DNA of 64,000 nucleotides from Rhodopirellula baltica SH 1 (GCF_000196115.1 NC_005027.1:124001-188000), one strand, 5' to 3'; shown: positions 45,192 through 55,599, numbered from the stretch's first letter. Numbers and translations are program-made. Notes: generated from the letters alone by a model not told the origin.

Positions 45192-45530
45192 ACTCCTCGT
45201 GAAATGAGCCGTCCGGTTCGGACACGTTGCTCACTCTTCGGTGCTACCGCCGCGAGCCGTTCGTATTCTACCTGGCAACCAAGAACTCGTTTCCTTCCGC
45301 ATGGATCGCTTAAACCGTCAATTGCAAATGCGGGGGTCGGCACCGGGTGGCTTGCGCCACTCCGCTAATAAAATCCCACTCCCTTCAAGTCTTCGACCAA
45401 CCAATTCGCCGCCCCTGTTGGCGGTTGGGCGCGAGCCCTCCGGTTTTCAACACAGACTGAAGTTCGAGCGTTGGCTTGGATTTCGGAACATACAGAATCC
45501 TTTCATTTTTCTCTGCTCTATTGGGTGGTT
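45192..45530. other. Noncoding stretch right of the RAYT gene
   Basis: About 340 bases. The right part carries two REP-like hairpins, described separately. I see no gene in the rest. Confidence 0.6.
45342..45445. repeat. Two REP-like hairpins right of the RAYT gene
   Basis: An inverted copy lies at 45342-45368; its reverse complement reads TTAGCGGAGTGGCGCAAG. A direct copy lies at 45417-45445 (GTTGGCGGTTGGGCGCGAGC). The inverted copy has stem GTGGC/GCCAC instead of AGGGC/GCCCT, so both sides of the stem changed together. Loops are GCAA and GCGA. Confidence 0.8.
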
Positions 45531-45830
45531 CTAAGTCGTCTTCTCAACCACGCTATCGATCTTGTCCTGCATGGATTGCTCGCGATCAGTTCGCGTTCCA
45601 ACTTTGATGCTGGTGGTGATGCGTGGCGCACCAAACGCATGAACTCGTTCGTGGCAAAGCTTGATCGCGGCGAACACTTCGTCCCAATCGCCTTCGATGT
45701 TCGTTCCGTAGGCGTGAAGCTGATGCTTCAATCCAGCCTCTTGCAACACTTTTTGACACTCGGCAACGTATTTGCCCACCGAGACTCCCACACCCATTGG
45801 GACGACGCATAAATCGACAATGACTTTCAT
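45531..45830 (-). CDS. Thiamine-binding-type (DUF77/MTH1187) protein
   Basis: This 99-residue protein has a ferredoxin-like fold. MKVIVDLCVVPMGVGVSVGKYVAEC at the N-terminus and HAYGTNIEGDWDEVFAAIKLC in the middle are the family signature (LCVVPxG...SxxxYVAEC, then TxIEGDWDEV). Members of this family bind thiamine-like ligands, but the physiological role is uncertain. It starts with ATG at 45828-45830. It is divergent from the FKBP gene and has no thiamine genes nearby. Confidence 0.88.
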   Translation of the reverse strand: MKVIVDLCVVPMGVGVSVGKYVAECQKVLQEAGLKHQLHAYGTNIEGDWDEVFAAIKLCHERVHAFGAPRITTSIKVGTRTDREQSMQDKIDSVVEKTT

Positions 45831-46120
45831 CTCACTTGAATCCCTCGCCCTTTGGCTCGATCGGTTGGTTGGCTATTGAGTTTACGCGGTCGCGACGCCA
45901 GCGGCACCGCCCATCGTCTGGCATCCTGTGATTCATGTTTGGGACGAACAACCAGATTCGTCTGCGTTCTCGCGAACTCGACGCTATCCGCCCAGAAAAG
46001 ATCGGACTTTCGAGAACGGCTCGATTTCGCTACCGTCGAATCGAAATATGAAAGCAAGGCTCATTTCCGGCGGTCGTGTCGGAGGAATGCAGGATGCAAG
46101 ACCGGAGCGAAAAAGTGGAA

Positions 46121-46666
46121 ATGAAGACTTGGTTGCCAGTGTGTCTGATCGGCATGCTGCTGATTGTTCCGGCGTGTCGCTCCACGGCACCGTCCACCCC
46201 GCCGATCGTTTCCGAGCCGACGCTCCCCGATTTCCCGGATGCTCAGCCGGCGAAACCGAACTTCGTTTCGTTCGTCGACCGACCTGAGTTGCAAGCCGGC
46301 ACGGGCCCGATGGACTCGGATGCGTCCTTGGAGTTCATCGAAACAAGCTCAGGTTTGAAATATCGGATCCTCCGAAAATCGGACGGCAAAAAACCGACTG
46401 CCTTTGACACCGTTTCAGTCCACTACCGTGGCTGGCTCAACAACGGAAAAGTCTTCGACAATTCCTATGACCGCGGTGAAGCAACCACCTTTCCTTTGGA
46501 CGGCGTCATCGCCGGATGGACCGAAGGCATGCAACTCATCGGTGAAGGCGGGATGATCGAACTGTGGGTGCCGTCCTATCTCGGGTATGGCGAACGCGGC
46601 TCGCCCGGCTCCATCCCCGCTCACGCGATTCTCCACTTCATCGTCGAACTCGAAAGCGTGAAGTAG
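46121..46666 (+). CDS. FKBP-type peptidyl-prolyl isomerase lipoprotein
   Basis: About 181 residues from the ATG at 46121. A short signal peptide (VCLIGMLLIVPAC) ends in a lipobox, so it is probably a lipidated envelope protein. A proline-rich linker leads to the FKBP domain: SGLKYRILRKSDGKKPTAFD, VSVHYRGWLNNGKVFDNSYD, VIAGWTEGMQLIGEGGMIEL, then PSYLGYGERGSPGSIPAHAI and LHFIVELESV. All strands of the FKBP fold are recognisable. It accelerates proline isomerisation during folding of exported proteins. Confidence 0.93.
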   Translation: MKTWLPVCLIGMLLIVPACRSTAPSTPPIVSEPTLPDFPDAQPAKPNFVSFVDRPELQAGTGPMDSDASLEFIETSSGLKYRILRKSDGKKPTAFDTVSVHYRGWLNNGKVFDNSYDRGEATTFPLDGVIAGWTEGMQLIGEGGMIELWVPSYLGYGERGSPGSIPAHAILHFIVELESVK

Positions 46667-46781
46667 ACGACCGAGCTGATCGACCTACGAAACCGCAGCA
46701 TAGCGAGTTCCACAAATTGGCACGCTTTGGTCAATCAGGATCGTGAACGAACTCACCGAAGCACGCATAGGTGCTCATTCA

Positions 46782-47504
46782 CTACTCCGTGACGCCTGCA
46801 TTTGCGCGGATGGCTGCCACGATCGCGCTGGCAATCGCCTGCATCCCTTTATCACCGGGATGAGCCGCCACTCCGGCGTGCTCAAAGTCTCGTTCGGCGC
46901 TCGCTCGATTCGCCTGATCGTTCCCCAATTCGGTGATATCGATGAAGGTCGCGCCCGCAGCCTCGCTGGCATGACGCATGATGTCATCCTTGACCGAATT
47001 CGGCCAAAACGAACTGCGAACGAAGATCTCTGGTTTGCCGTGTTGCCGCACCGAATCCAACAACCCTGAGAACGCCTCTGCAAACGCAACCTTGGCTTCC
47101 TCTGTGGCCGGTGCGGTCACGTTCTCACCGATCGCCACGATCACAATGTCCGCTCGAAATCCGAACTCGTCTTTAAGACCGGTCGCGACGTCGAACGTCT
47201 CGTACTCTCGCTCAAACGCAGCGATGTTGCGGACCTTGATCTTCGGACGATCCCCGATCGATTTGGCAATTCTCGCTGTTACAAGGTGAACATAGTCCTG
47301 CTCTTTTGAGCTCGCCGCCATCCCCCAGTTGCCTTTCCATCCAATCTTTTCCGACGGTCCATGGAGCGTGATGCTGTTTCCGAGAAACAAAACTTTCCCC
47401 GCCGGCAATTTCCCGAGGGTCAACGAAGCTGCATCAGAGTCCACCGCTTTGGCGGTGGTCGTGAGCGTAATCGCAACGACGAAAAGCATCCATCGACAAT
47501 TCAT
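46782..47504 (-). CDS. Secreted SGNH/GDSL-type hydrolase
   Basis: About 240 residues from the ATG at 47502-47504. A signal peptide (MLFVVAITLTTTAKA) precedes the hydrolase. Block I is VLFLGNSITLHGPS with the nucleophile Ser, a later GEN (AIGENVTAPA) fits block III, and the catalytic His is in AAHPGDKGMQAIA. The Asp usually three residues before that His is not there (GVAAH). The family includes esterases and carbohydrate acetyl-esterases; the substrate is unknown. The divergent region to its left and the oxidoreductase gene to its right are separate units. Confidence 0.82.
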   Translation of the reverse strand: MNCRWMLFVVAITLTTTAKAVDSDAASLTLGKLPAGKVLFLGNSITLHGPSEKIGWKGNWGMAASSKEQDYVHLVTARIAKSIGDRPKIKVRNIAAFEREYETFDVATGLKDEFGFRADIVIVAIGENVTAPATEEAKVAFAEAFSGLLDSVRQHGKPEIFVRSSFWPNSVKDDIMRHASEAAGATFIDITELGNDQANRASAERDFEHAGVAAHPGDKGMQAIASAIVAAIRANAGVTE

Positions 47505-47692
47505 AAAGGAACTCAAACAACATTGGAAGGAATAACTTTGGCAATTGGATGAAGACGAAAAAACGTGGGCTCTCTCGTTCCATAGTGGCTAGCTGCGTTT
47601 TGGCTAGCAGCGTTCACTTCGAGATGATCAACCGCGACAAAGTTTTCGTCGCTGAATCAGTTGTCACATCCAGACCGGTGGCTTGGACAACC

Positions 47693-49795
47693 TCATTCGC
47701 CGGCAACGCCAACGGGAATGAACTGCACCGCATCCGCGATAACGTAGCCATCCGAATCTTCGTTCTTAATCTCGACGGTTGCGGATGCCTCCAGTTCAAA
47801 CTCACCGAGGTTCGCTTGACCACCGGATTTTGAATCGCGTTGATTCACGCGAACCTCATGCTGCTTTCCCGAAGCATCCGTGATTGTCACCAGCGTGTTG
47901 CTGGCACGGTTTGGATGCACCGGCCACAGCAGGTTCACCTGGTAGCGTCCGGGTCGTTTCAATTTGCCTTCATAGACCGCAACGCAATCGCCTTTGCTGG
48001 CGTCACCATCGTGCAAGTAGTTCATCCCGACGCGTTGACCCGATGAGTTACTGACCATCCAACCGCCCTCCGTCTTGGCTTGTGAGTTGTCAACGACAAC
48101 GCCATCGAGTGACTTGGGGTCGATCCCGGGTTTCGCTTCCGGACCGGCGTAGGTCAGCACTTGTTTGTCTTCGAGCAAGCGACTTGCCAGCCGTTCGTAA
48201 TCAACGTTTTGAACCGCGACTTGGTCGTCGATTGCGATGACCGCCGCGGTCGCGGTTGTTTGGCCAAGCACCATGAACACGGGCTCCATCCGGATCGAAC
48301 CAAATGCGATGTGCGTTGCCGACAAGCAAACCGGCACCAGTAGATTGGAAACTTCACGTCGTTTGGGAACCAACGATCGGTAGCTGATGCCGTACGGCGG
48401 AAAACCACCGACTTGAACATCGCCTTCGTTGCGTGCATGTCCGTTCTCATCGACATAGCGTTGCTGGTTGTGCGAATCCATCGTGTACGCCGCCAATCCG
48501 ACCGGGTCTTCGACCGGCAAACCTTGGCAATTTTTCTGTGTCATCACGTACTCACCAACCATCCGTCGAGCTTCGCGAATGTAGAGCTGGTCTTGCCAGC
48601 CGTTGCCTTCCTCAAACTCGTCTTTGCACATCCCCCAACGAGCGACTTGTTTGCGAACGTTCTCGGGAACGCGAGGGTGATTGGCCAACGTCCACATCAA
48701 CCCTCGTTGATAGAGCCGATGAGCCGCGACGATCTTTTCACGTTCCTCGTAGGTGGCCTCCGGATAGTCGTAGTTTTGGCCTATGAAGTCCGTTGAAAAA
48801 CCCAAGCGATTGTTGGTGTCCGTCTTGCGATTGGGCATGGGGGAATTGATCCACGGTGCCGCGTTCTCTCCCGCCTCGTAGTTGCGAAGCATCAACTCGT
48901 ACCACAACGGTTGATACCCATCCGGTTTCTCGAACGGGATGCGATTGTCGGGATGGTCGGTCAAACACATTCGAAAACAATAGGCCTGTACCCGATGGTC
49001 GGCACCGCCTTCTTCCCCCGGTCCGTCTGGATCAATATGCGGTAGCAAACCGCTGCTGGCGTCACCGGGAACGACATACGGATCAATGCCATTTCGCAGT
49101 TGATGATGAATCGCCATCTTGGTCTGCACGCCATTGAGCGTTTCGCCATATTGCTCGTTTGCTTCGCGTCCCACGGTGTAACTGACCCCGGCGGCGGCCA
49201 ACAAATCGCCTTCGTAAGTCGCATCGATGAACATGCGAGCCCGATAGGTTTCGCCCGACTCCATTCGAATCGCGATGATCCGAGCGGGCAGGCTACGAGT
49301 CATCATCACTGCGGAACGATCGAGACGCTTGCCGTAGTCGACTCGGATGCCATCTCGCTCAATCCAATCTTCATAGACCGACAACGCCGCGCTCGGTTCG
49401 AACGTCCACATGGCAGCTTCTCCCGCCGCGGTTTTCGATTGGCCTCCGCCGCGATACTCATCCGACCGTTGAAACTTCCACGCCGACGCATATTGGTAGT
49501 ACGTCGCGATATCTTCATAGAACTCTCGAGCTATCCCACCGATGGCCGCCTTGTTACCAATGTCCGTTTGTCCCAAACCGCCCGTGGTCAGCCCGCCAAC
49601 TCGCTGACTGGGTTCGATCACGATCACAGTCTTGCCCATCCGTTGAGCCTGAACCGCAGCAGCGATTCCGGCCGAAGTGCCACCGTAGACGACCAAGTCC
49701 ACTGGCTCGGGATCCGCCGCGCCGGTCGGCATCGACCAAACAAGCGTCAGCAGTACCGACAGAAAGACGGTGGTCGCTCGTGTTATCAAACTCAT
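47693..49795 (-). CDS. Secreted FAD-dependent oxidoreductase with Golvesin-like C-terminal domain
   Basis: The protein has 700 residues. A signal peptide ([20 protein letters not shown]) is followed by an FAD-binding motif [20 protein letters not shown] and [20 protein letters not shown], typical of the FAD_oxidored family. [21 protein letters not shown] is a second hallmark of this group. The last ~130 residues ([20 protein letters not shown] through [13 protein letters not shown]) match the Golvesin/xanthan-lyase-associated beta-sandwich. Such proteins are common and unexplained in planctomycetes. A role in polysaccharide breakdown is a guess from the domain partner and nearby sulfatases. 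Confidence 0.9.
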   Translation of the reverse strand: MSLITRATTVFLSVLLTLVWSMPTGAADPEPVDLVVYGGTSAGIAAAVQAQRMGKTVIVIEPSQRVGGLTTGGLGQTDIGNKAAIGGIAREFYEDIATYYQYASAWKFQRSDEYRGGGQSKTAAGEAAMWTFEPSAALSVYEDWIERDGIRVDYGKRLDRSAVMMTRSLPARIIAIRMESGETYRARMFIDATYEGDLLAAAGVSYTVGREANEQYGETLNGVQTKMAIHHQLRNGIDPYVVPGDASSGLLPHIDPDGPGEEGGADHRVQAYCFRMCLTDHPDNRIPFEKPDGYQPLWYELMLRNYEAGENAAPWINSPMPNRKTDTNNRLGFSTDFIGQNYDYPEATYEEREKIVAAHRLYQRGLMWTLANHPRVPENVRKQVARWGMCKDEFEEGNGWQDQLYIREARRMVGEYVMTQKNCQGLPVEDPVGLAAYTMDSHNQQRYVDENGHARNEGDVQVGGFPPYGISYRSLVPKRREVSNLLVPVCLSATHIAFGSIRMEPVFMVLGQTTATAAVIAIDDQVAVQNVDYERLASRLLEDKQVLTYAGPEAKPGIDPKSLDGVVVDNSQAKTEGGWMVSNSSGQRVGMNYLHDGDASKGDCVAVYEGKLKRPGRYQVNLLWPVHPNRASNTLVTITDASGKQHEVRVNQRDSKSGGQANLGEFELEASATVEIKNEDSDGYVIADAVQFIPVGVAGE

Positions 49796-49845
49796 GCAAA
49801 CGTCCTGGGAAAGATTGTGATCAAGAGAAAGTCAAGGCAGTCGAT

Positions 49846-50259
49846 TCAGCGATTCAATTCGTTGCGAGTGAAGCAGTATTCTTCCACTATTTCACCACCA
49901 ATCAGGTGTTCCTGAATGATGCGTTCAAGCACCTCCGGGGTGCAGTCGCGATACCAAACACCATCGGGATAGACCACCGCGATTGGGCCGGCCGCACACA
50001 CTTGCAAACAATTGGCTTTGGTGCGAATGACACTGGCGTCAGGACCAACCAAACAGAGTTCCTTCAAGCGTCGCTTGAGAAAATTCCACGATTCTAAACT
50101 GGCGTCTTTGTCGCAGCACTTGGGCTTCGTCTGATCTGCACACAGAAAAAGATGCCGCTTCGCGGTTTGGATCCCAAGCTTGCCCGCGATCGCGCGCAAG
50201 GATTCAGAATCGCATGGATTGATGGCTTCCGTCGATTCGGAGTTAGGTTCAGAAGTCAT
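49846..50259 (-). CDS. [2Fe-2S] ferredoxin-like protein coupled to a sulfatase
   Basis: The protein has 137 residues. The thioredoxin-like ferredoxin fold is recognised by [20 protein letters not shown] with the first cysteines and [21 protein letters not shown] with the last two. [18 protein letters not shown] is also typical of this group. It probably carries a [2Fe-2S] cluster in the cytoplasm. Its ATG overlaps the TGA of the sulfatase gene by four bases, so translation is coupled. No sulfatase-maturation enzyme gene is adjacent. Why the two are linked is not clear. Confidence 0.88.
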   Translation of the reverse strand: MTSEPNSESTEAINPCDSESLRAIAGKLGIQTAKRHLFLCADQTKPKCCDKDASLESWNFLKRRLKELCLVGPDASVIRTKANCLQVCAAGPIAVVYPDGVWYRDCTPEVLERIIQEHLIGGEIVEEYCFTRNELNR

Positions 50260-51752
50260 TGGGGCTCCTTCGATGTCGTCGTTTCCGGCTCGGGCCTCGG
50301 TTCCCAAGCATCGTAGTGTTTCGCAGATTGTCCCGACCAATACGGCGAGGATCCCCACAGCGGGACCGTGGTCAACATGGATTCCCATGCTCCCAGTTCG
50401 TCATACAGTTCGCGAAAGCGGGATGGGTTCTGTGCCGACAAGTCATGGCTTTCCGAGACATCAGTGGAGACCTCAAACAGTTCGGCCGGACGATGCGAGG
50501 GACGCAGTAGTTTGTCAGTGCCATCCAGGATCGCGGCTTGCCCCTGCAATCGCCAATACAAACGACGATTGGGCGGTTCGCTGCCGTCTGCCAAATGAGG
50601 TGCCATATCAATTCCGTCATGTGTGCCGGACAAACGATTCATACGTTTGCGATTCGATGCATCTTCGTGGGACATGGGATCCGCGAGTGCCAACGGCTCT
50701 GCACCCGCAGCGGAACAAAACGTTGGCAGCAAATCCAACGAACTGACCACGCCGTCGTATAGCACACCAGCAGGAAATTTGGCCGGCCAAGTCCAGATCA
50801 TTGGGACGCGAATCCCGCCTTCTCGCATGGAACCTTTCACACCTCGAAGGGGTCCATTCCAACTGCCGTTGTTGGTCGCACCGCCATTGTCCGAAAAGAA
50901 AACCAACAACGTGTTTTCCCACTGCCCCGTCTCTTCCAAGTGCTCACGGATTCGCCCCACGCCGCGGTCCAACGCGTACATCATCGCGGCATAGGTCCGG
51001 CGTTTCTGATTCTGAATGTTTGCAAATCGTGCCAAATCAGCTTCCGTGGCGTGCATCGGCGTGTGCGGTGCGTTGTAAGAGAAGAACACAAACCAGGGTT
51101 GGTCCGGGTTGGCGGATTTGTGCTGATCGATGAACCGCAAACCTTCGTCGGTGAAAAAGTCCGTCAGGTACTCGCTGGAAAAATCGTCCACACGTTTCCC
51201 GTTCCGTTCGATGACGTGCTTCATCGTCGCAGGAAAGTAGTGATGACTGCCGGTGAGCATCCCGCAAAAATGATCAAAGCCACGGCGGTTGGGATGGTGC
51301 ATTTCGCCCATTCCCAAGTGCCACTTGCCAATCAAAGCGGTCGCGTAACCAGCTGCGCCGAGATGATCCGCCAGCGTCTTTTCGCTCGTCGGCAATCCAA
51401 GCAGCTCAGGCCGAGTCGCGTAATTCTCATCGGACGCGTTCAGGTTGCCTTCGTATCCAAACCGCCGAGGATCGCGGCTGGTCAGCAATCCCGCTCTTGA
51501 AGGCGAACACACCGCACTGGCAACATAGGCTTGCGAGCACAGCACACCGGATTCGGCCAGTCGATCTAAATTCGGTGTTTGCAACGTTTGGCTGCCCATG
51601 CATCCCATGTCACCGTAGCCCATATCGTCGGCCAAAATCACAACGATGTTTGGCGGGGTTGATTCAGCGGCACGCGAAGCTTCAGTGGCGAATACAAAAA
51701 TCAGTGGCAGAAAAACAAAACGAGAAACCGCGGCAAAATTGGTCGCTGGCAT
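50256..51752 (-). CDS. Secreted sulfatase
   Basis: About 498 residues from the ATG at 51750-51752, giving a signal peptide ([17 protein letters not shown]). The type I sulfatase N-terminal signature is [19 protein letters not shown] with the metal-binding acidic pair. The formylglycine site is C82 in [11 protein letters not shown], with the required C-x-P-S-R. FGKWHLG-type sequence is seen as [10 protein letters not shown], and [16 protein letters not shown] carries another metal site. It should cleave sulfate esters, most likely from polysaccharides. The frame is open a further ~150 bases upstream but without a signal. A ferredoxin gene follows, overlapping. Confidence 0.95.
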   Translation of the reverse strand: MPATNFAAVSRFVFLPLIFVFATEASRAAESTPPNIVVILADDMGYGDMGCMGSQTLQTPNLDRLAESGVLCSQAYVASAVCSPSRAGLLTSRDPRRFGYEGNLNASDENYATRPELLGLPTSEKTLADHLGAAGYATALIGKWHLGMGEMHHPNRRGFDHFCGMLTGSHHYFPATMKHVIERNGKRVDDFSSEYLTDFFTDEGLRFIDQHKSANPDQPWFVFFSYNAPHTPMHATEADLARFANIQNQKRRTYAAMMYALDRGVGRIREHLEETGQWENTLLVFFSDNGGATNNGSWNGPLRGVKGSMREGGIRVPMIWTWPAKFPAGVLYDGVVSSLDLLPTFCSAAGAEPLALADPMSHEDASNRKRMNRLSGTHDGIDMAPHLADGSEPPNRRLYWRLQGQAAILDGTDKLLRPSHRPAELFEVSTDVSESHDLSAQNPSRFRELYDELGAWESMLTTVPLWGSSPYWSGQSAKHYDAWEPRPEPETTTSKEPQ

Positions 51753-51962
51753 GTTGGCTGGGGCGGGGTTCGAACTGGAAGGCGGAAAGTCGGAGGGGCA
51801 CAGTTTATTTGACACCAAGGCGTCTACCCAAGATGCTAGCGACTCCAGCGACAAAGAAGACGAAAAACATCTCTTCCCCGTCGCTTCACAGGTGTTCATG
51901 CTTCAACAACAACACTGTGATCCCACCGCGTTTCGACGCACCTTCCCCACCTATTCAACGCA

Positions 51963-53417
51963 ATGTCCAATCCATCCTTCTTCGCAAAGGCTGTCGCTGC
52001 CTTTTGCTGTCTCGTTGCTTCGGACTCACACTTCGCAGTCGCCGACGCGGAGAATCGCCCAAACATTTTGTTCATCTTGGCGGACGATTTGGCGTGGTCG
52101 GACCTCGGCTGCTATGGGCACCCATGGCATGACACACCACATTTGGATCGGTTGGCATCCGAGGGGGCCCGCTTCACTCAAGCGTATTCGCCCGCACCCA
52201 TTTGTTCGGCCTCACGTGCATCCATCCTCACCGGCAAGACACCCGCTCGATTGCAGTTCGAATTTGTCACAAAGAACGAACCGGGACGACAGAAGATCGA
52301 TTTCCCAACGCCGATGTCGGCCCCTCCGTTGACTCTGAATCTGCCGCTTGAAGAACAAACCATCGCCGAGTGCTTGAAGGACGAGGGATATCAAACCGCG
52401 TTCTTCGGCAAATGGCATGTCAGTTCTCACCATGAACGCTATTTGGGATGGAGTCCAACGCACGGTCCCGCAAAACAAGGATTCGAGTTCGCGGAAGAAG
52501 ACTACGGAGCTCATCCTTACGACTGGAAACGTTCACCCGTTGCGACGATCAAAGAGCCTGGCAGATTTGCTCCTGATTCGATGGTCCAGCGTGTCGGTGC
52601 TTTTCTTCGTCAGGACCATGATCGTCCATACTTTGCAATGGCGTCTTCGTTTTATGTCCACACACCCGTTCGCACACCGTGCCAATGGTTGCGGGAAAAG
52701 TATGACGCTCGAGTTCCGGCAACTTCGAAGAAGCGAAACAATCGAATCGAATACGCCGCCTTTTTGGAAACATTCGATCATCACGTTGGTCAAATTCTCA
52801 ATTCACTTGAAGCATCGGGCAGAGCCGATCGGACCATCGTGATTTTAAATTCTGACAACGGTGGTCACCCGGAGTACACGGCCAACGCACCACTGCGCGG
52901 ATCAAAATGGAATCTGTACGAAGGCGGAATTCGCGTGCCGATGATCGTCCGCTGGCCAGGTGTTGTCCAACCGAAGACTGAAATTGACCGTCCGGTGATC
53001 GGGTACGACTTGCTGCCAACCATGGTTGCTTTGGCAGGTGGCAATCCACCGAAGTGTGATGGTGAAAGCTTTGCTGGATCGTTGCGTGGCGACTCTCCGC
53101 CAACCAACGAACAACATTCTTTGATTTGGCATTTTCCGTATTACCATCCTGAGAATGGGTTCGCCAAAGCGCCGGACTCGATCGGCATCGACGATTTCGC
53201 TACGAGCCGGACTCGACCGCAGTCTGCTATTCGGCGAGGCCAATTCAAGTTGTTGCAATTCGCCGAAGACAATCGAGTTGAACTGTACGATCTCTCCAAC
53301 GACATCGGCGAACTGCATGATTTGTCCACTCAGCAAGCGGACCTCGCATCAGAGTTGCAGCAAGAGTTGCGACAAACGCTCACGCGGCAAAATGCAAGAT
53401 TTCCGATGGCGAAGTGA
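51963..53417 (+). CDS. Secreted sulfatase, divergent partner
   Basis: The protein has 484 residues. Its signal peptide (SFFAKAVAAFCCLVASDSHF) is followed by NILFILADDLAWSDLGCYGH. The formylglycine site is C81 in PICSASRASILTG, with C-x-A-S-R, the alternative cysteine-type signature. FFGKWHVSSHHERYLGWSP and TIVILNSDNGGHPEYTANAP hold metal and substrate positions. The C-terminal YDLSNDIGELHDLS is typical. It is divergent from the other sulfatase with about 210 bases between them, which may contain a shared control region. The two differ in sequence, so they probably have different substrates. Confidence 0.95.
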   Translation: MSNPSFFAKAVAAFCCLVASDSHFAVADAENRPNILFILADDLAWSDLGCYGHPWHDTPHLDRLASEGARFTQAYSPAPICSASRASILTGKTPARLQFEFVTKNEPGRQKIDFPTPMSAPPLTLNLPLEEQTIAECLKDEGYQTAFFGKWHVSSHHERYLGWSPTHGPAKQGFEFAEEDYGAHPYDWKRSPVATIKEPGRFAPDSMVQRVGAFLRQDHDRPYFAMASSFYVHTPVRTPCQWLREKYDARVPATSKKRNNRIEYAAFLETFDHHVGQILNSLEASGRADRTIVILNSDNGGHPEYTANAPLRGSKWNLYEGGIRVPMIVRWPGVVQPKTEIDRPVIGYDLLPTMVALAGGNPPKCDGESFAGSLRGDSPPTNEQHSLIWHFPYYHPENGFAKAPDSIGIDDFATSRTRPQSAIRRGQFKLLQFAEDNRVELYDLSNDIGELHDLSTQQADLASELQQELRQTLTRQNARFPMAK

Positions 53418-53763
53418 TGCGAGCAGTTCTGACAGGATAACGAACGAAGCAGATCGGCAGGAATGATCGGGTGTTACGATTTGAGCCGTTCGGGCGTCGG
53501 CCCCGGTTGCACGTGGAAGCAACAGGGCTATCCAAAACAGTTCCAATGCCGAAAAACTCCTGCGGACCTGCTTGTCACCCGGGAGGAGCCGCCAACCTCG
53601 TTCAACCGTTTCGATTGAAAATGATCCCGGCTAAACGCGCTGACAATACGATGTCAAAGTTTGCGGCCAATGCTGGTTCTGGGACCCGAGCAAACCGAAC
53701 AGTGGGCTCGCTTTGATTCTTCCGATTCAAGCGAATATTCCCATTGTCCCCAGGATGTTTGAT
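53418..53763. other. Intergenic stretch, no gene seen
   Basis: About 345 bases between the second sulfatase and the outer-membrane-type protein. Open frames here lack family features. No strong terminator or repeat was recognised. Confidence 0.45.
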
Positions 53764-54822
53764 ATGCGTTTGTGTTTCACAGCGACAGCTGTCCTTTTCG
53801 CCTTCACCTGCACCGTGGTTCATGCGGATCACCCCAGTCGAAAAGGCCTTGCCGACAAGCACGCACCAGCGGGCATTATGGGCGACCACTTGCATCAAAA
53901 AGGCGAGTGGATGGTCGAGTACAAGTACATGGTCATGTCGATGGAGGACAATCGCATCGGCGAAACCACTGTCAGCGACCAAGACGCGATTGGGCCGGCA
54001 GGTGCTCCCGCAGGCATCGTGGTGGATGGCATCCAAACCAACGCGGGAGCCACGCCGACGCAGATGACCATGGAGATGCACATGGCCCACATCATGTACG
54101 GTGCATCGGATGACGTCACGCTATACACGATGCTGATGATGCCCGCGTTGACCATGGATCACATTCGCGGCGATGGCAACCCGGCCGGCCGAGGTGGCGA
54201 ATTCACGACTCACAACAGTGGCTTTGGCGACACCGCGTTGGGCGCACTGCTGCGACTGTACAGCACCGATTCGCAAGACTTACTGTTCAACCTGGGATGC
54301 TCAGTGCCGACTGGTGACATCTATCGTGAAACGACCGCACCGACGGGCGGGCTGATGTCACAACCGTTGCCATATCCAATGCGACTTGGTAGCGGCACAT
54401 TCAACGCTCGCCCCGGCGTCACGTGGAAGTACTTTCGCGAATGGTGGAGCGGTGGGGTCCAGTTTCAAACCGATTTGCCGATCGGCCGCAACTACCGCGG
54501 GTACAGCGTCAGCGACGAATTCCGTTTGAACTCCTGGACCAGCGTTCTGCTCACCGACAACTGGTCGGTCTCGCTTCGCGGTGAGCATTTGTGGCGTACC
54601 GACTACGACGGATCGGATTCTTCCGCGAACAACCTGGTGATCTCCACCAACGTCGAAGAGTTTCGCGGCGGTTACTGGTACAACCTCGGCATCGGAACCC
54701 AGTTGATGGCACACGGCCACTACTTCAACGTTGAATTTGTTCCCACCATCGCACAAGACCTAGACGGAATCCAACTCGAAACGGATTACTCGGTCATCGC
54801 GAGTTGGTCCAAGGCTTGGTGA
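53764..54822 (+). CDS. Predicted outer-membrane beta-barrel (transporter-like) protein
   Basis: About 352 residues from the ATG at 53764, which has AGGA nine bases upstream; ATG at 53755 is an alternative. A signal peptide (CFTATAVLFAFTCTVVHA) precedes a Met/His-rich start (APAGIMGDHLHQKGEW, YKYMVMSMEDN). The rest alternates like beta strands (WWSGGVQFQTDLPIGRNYRG, LTDNWSVSLRGEHLW) and ends with an aromatic residue (WSKAW), typical of outer-membrane barrels. It resembles proteins annotated as transporters or phenol-degradation MetA-type barrels. Met/His clusters could bind metal, which is only an inference. It is convergent with btaB. Confidence 0.75.
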   Translation: MRLCFTATAVLFAFTCTVVHADHPSRKGLADKHAPAGIMGDHLHQKGEWMVEYKYMVMSMEDNRIGETTVSDQDAIGPAGAPAGIVVDGIQTNAGATPTQMTMEMHMAHIMYGASDDVTLYTMLMMPALTMDHIRGDGNPAGRGGEFTTHNSGFGDTALGALLRLYSTDSQDLLFNLGCSVPTGDIYRETTAPTGGLMSQPLPYPMRLGSGTFNARPGVTWKYFREWWSGGVQFQTDLPIGRNYRGYSVSDEFRLNSWTSVLLTDNWSVSLRGEHLWRTDYDGSDSSANNLVISTNVEEFRGGYWYNLGIGTQLMAHGHYFNVEFVPTIAQDLDGIQLETDYSVIASWSKAW

Positions 54823-54843
54823 ACGAACCAAGCGAAACGCTCC

Positions 54844-55599
54844 TCAGTTGGCTGGTTTGCGACCGAGGAAAAGGTAGTACGGTGCCTTCACGAGCGGCAT
54901 GTAGGGCACGCTACCCAACCGCTCCTCACATCGTTCTATTTTGAATTGCCGATGAAGCATCGCAAGATGATCGCTGGATAAGTAAACGTTGTCCGATGCG
55001 AACCAGAGCGACCAAAACGTCCTCCTCAACCATCCGTGCTGGCGACTCGGTGCGGCAGCATGTTTTCGTGAGACGTGAAAGTCGGTCACCGCGATCACTC
55101 CGCCGGGCTTGAGAATCCGCCTGGCAATCAAAACGCTTTCGAACCAGTCCGGAATCATCGTCAGCGAATACGAAAACGTGACGACATCGACGCTGTTTTC
55201 AGGCAACTCAAACTGAGTCGCATCCGCGTGATGCAGCGTCACATTGCTAAGCTGGCGTTCTTCGATGCGTTCGGACGCGATCTGGAGCAGCGACGGCGAC
55301 AGATCAACCAAGTGAACTTCGGCAAGCGACTTGGAACGTTCTTCGATCGAGAACAAATTGTGTCCGGTCCCGGCACCAATATCGACCCACACACCATTGT
55401 CGGGAAAATCGACCCAAGACATCAGTTCCGAGCGTCCGTGCAGCAGCCTCGCACGAAACGAATCATAGTGGGACGCTTGACCTTCGTAGAAACTTTCCAA
55501 TCGTTCGCCATGCGTGTTACCACGAACGGGTCGAAACAACAAATGCCAAAGAATTTTCAGATCGTCAAAACGGGACGTCGGTTTGATGGCCTCGCTCAT
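54844..55599 (-). CDS. btaB: Betaine-lipid N-methyltransferase BtaB-like
   Basis: This 251-residue SAM-dependent methyltransferase has motif I as WVDIGAGTGHNLFSIEE, an acidic residue at the end of strand 2 (VHLVDLSPSLL) and the later strand VDVVTFSYSLTMIPDWFE. YEGQASHYDSFRARLLHGR near the N-terminus resembles BtaB-type sequences. It would add three methyl groups to diacylglyceryl-homoserine, giving the betaine lipid DGTS. Its ATG overlaps the btaA stop by four bases (ATGA), which supports the assignment more strongly than sequence alone. On its own it could be another lipid methyltransferase. Confidence 0.85.
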   Translation of the reverse strand: MSEAIKPTSRFDDLKILWHLLFRPVRGNTHGERLESFYEGQASHYDSFRARLLHGRSELMSWVDFPDNGVWVDIGAGTGHNLFSIEERSKSLAEVHLVDLSPSLLQIASERIEERQLSNVTLHHADATQFELPENSVDVVTFSYSLTMIPDWFESVLIARRILKPGGVIAVTDFHVSRKHAAAPSRQHGWLRRTFWSLWFASDNVYLSSDHLAMLHRQFKIERCEERLGSVPYMPLVKAPYYLFLGRKPAN

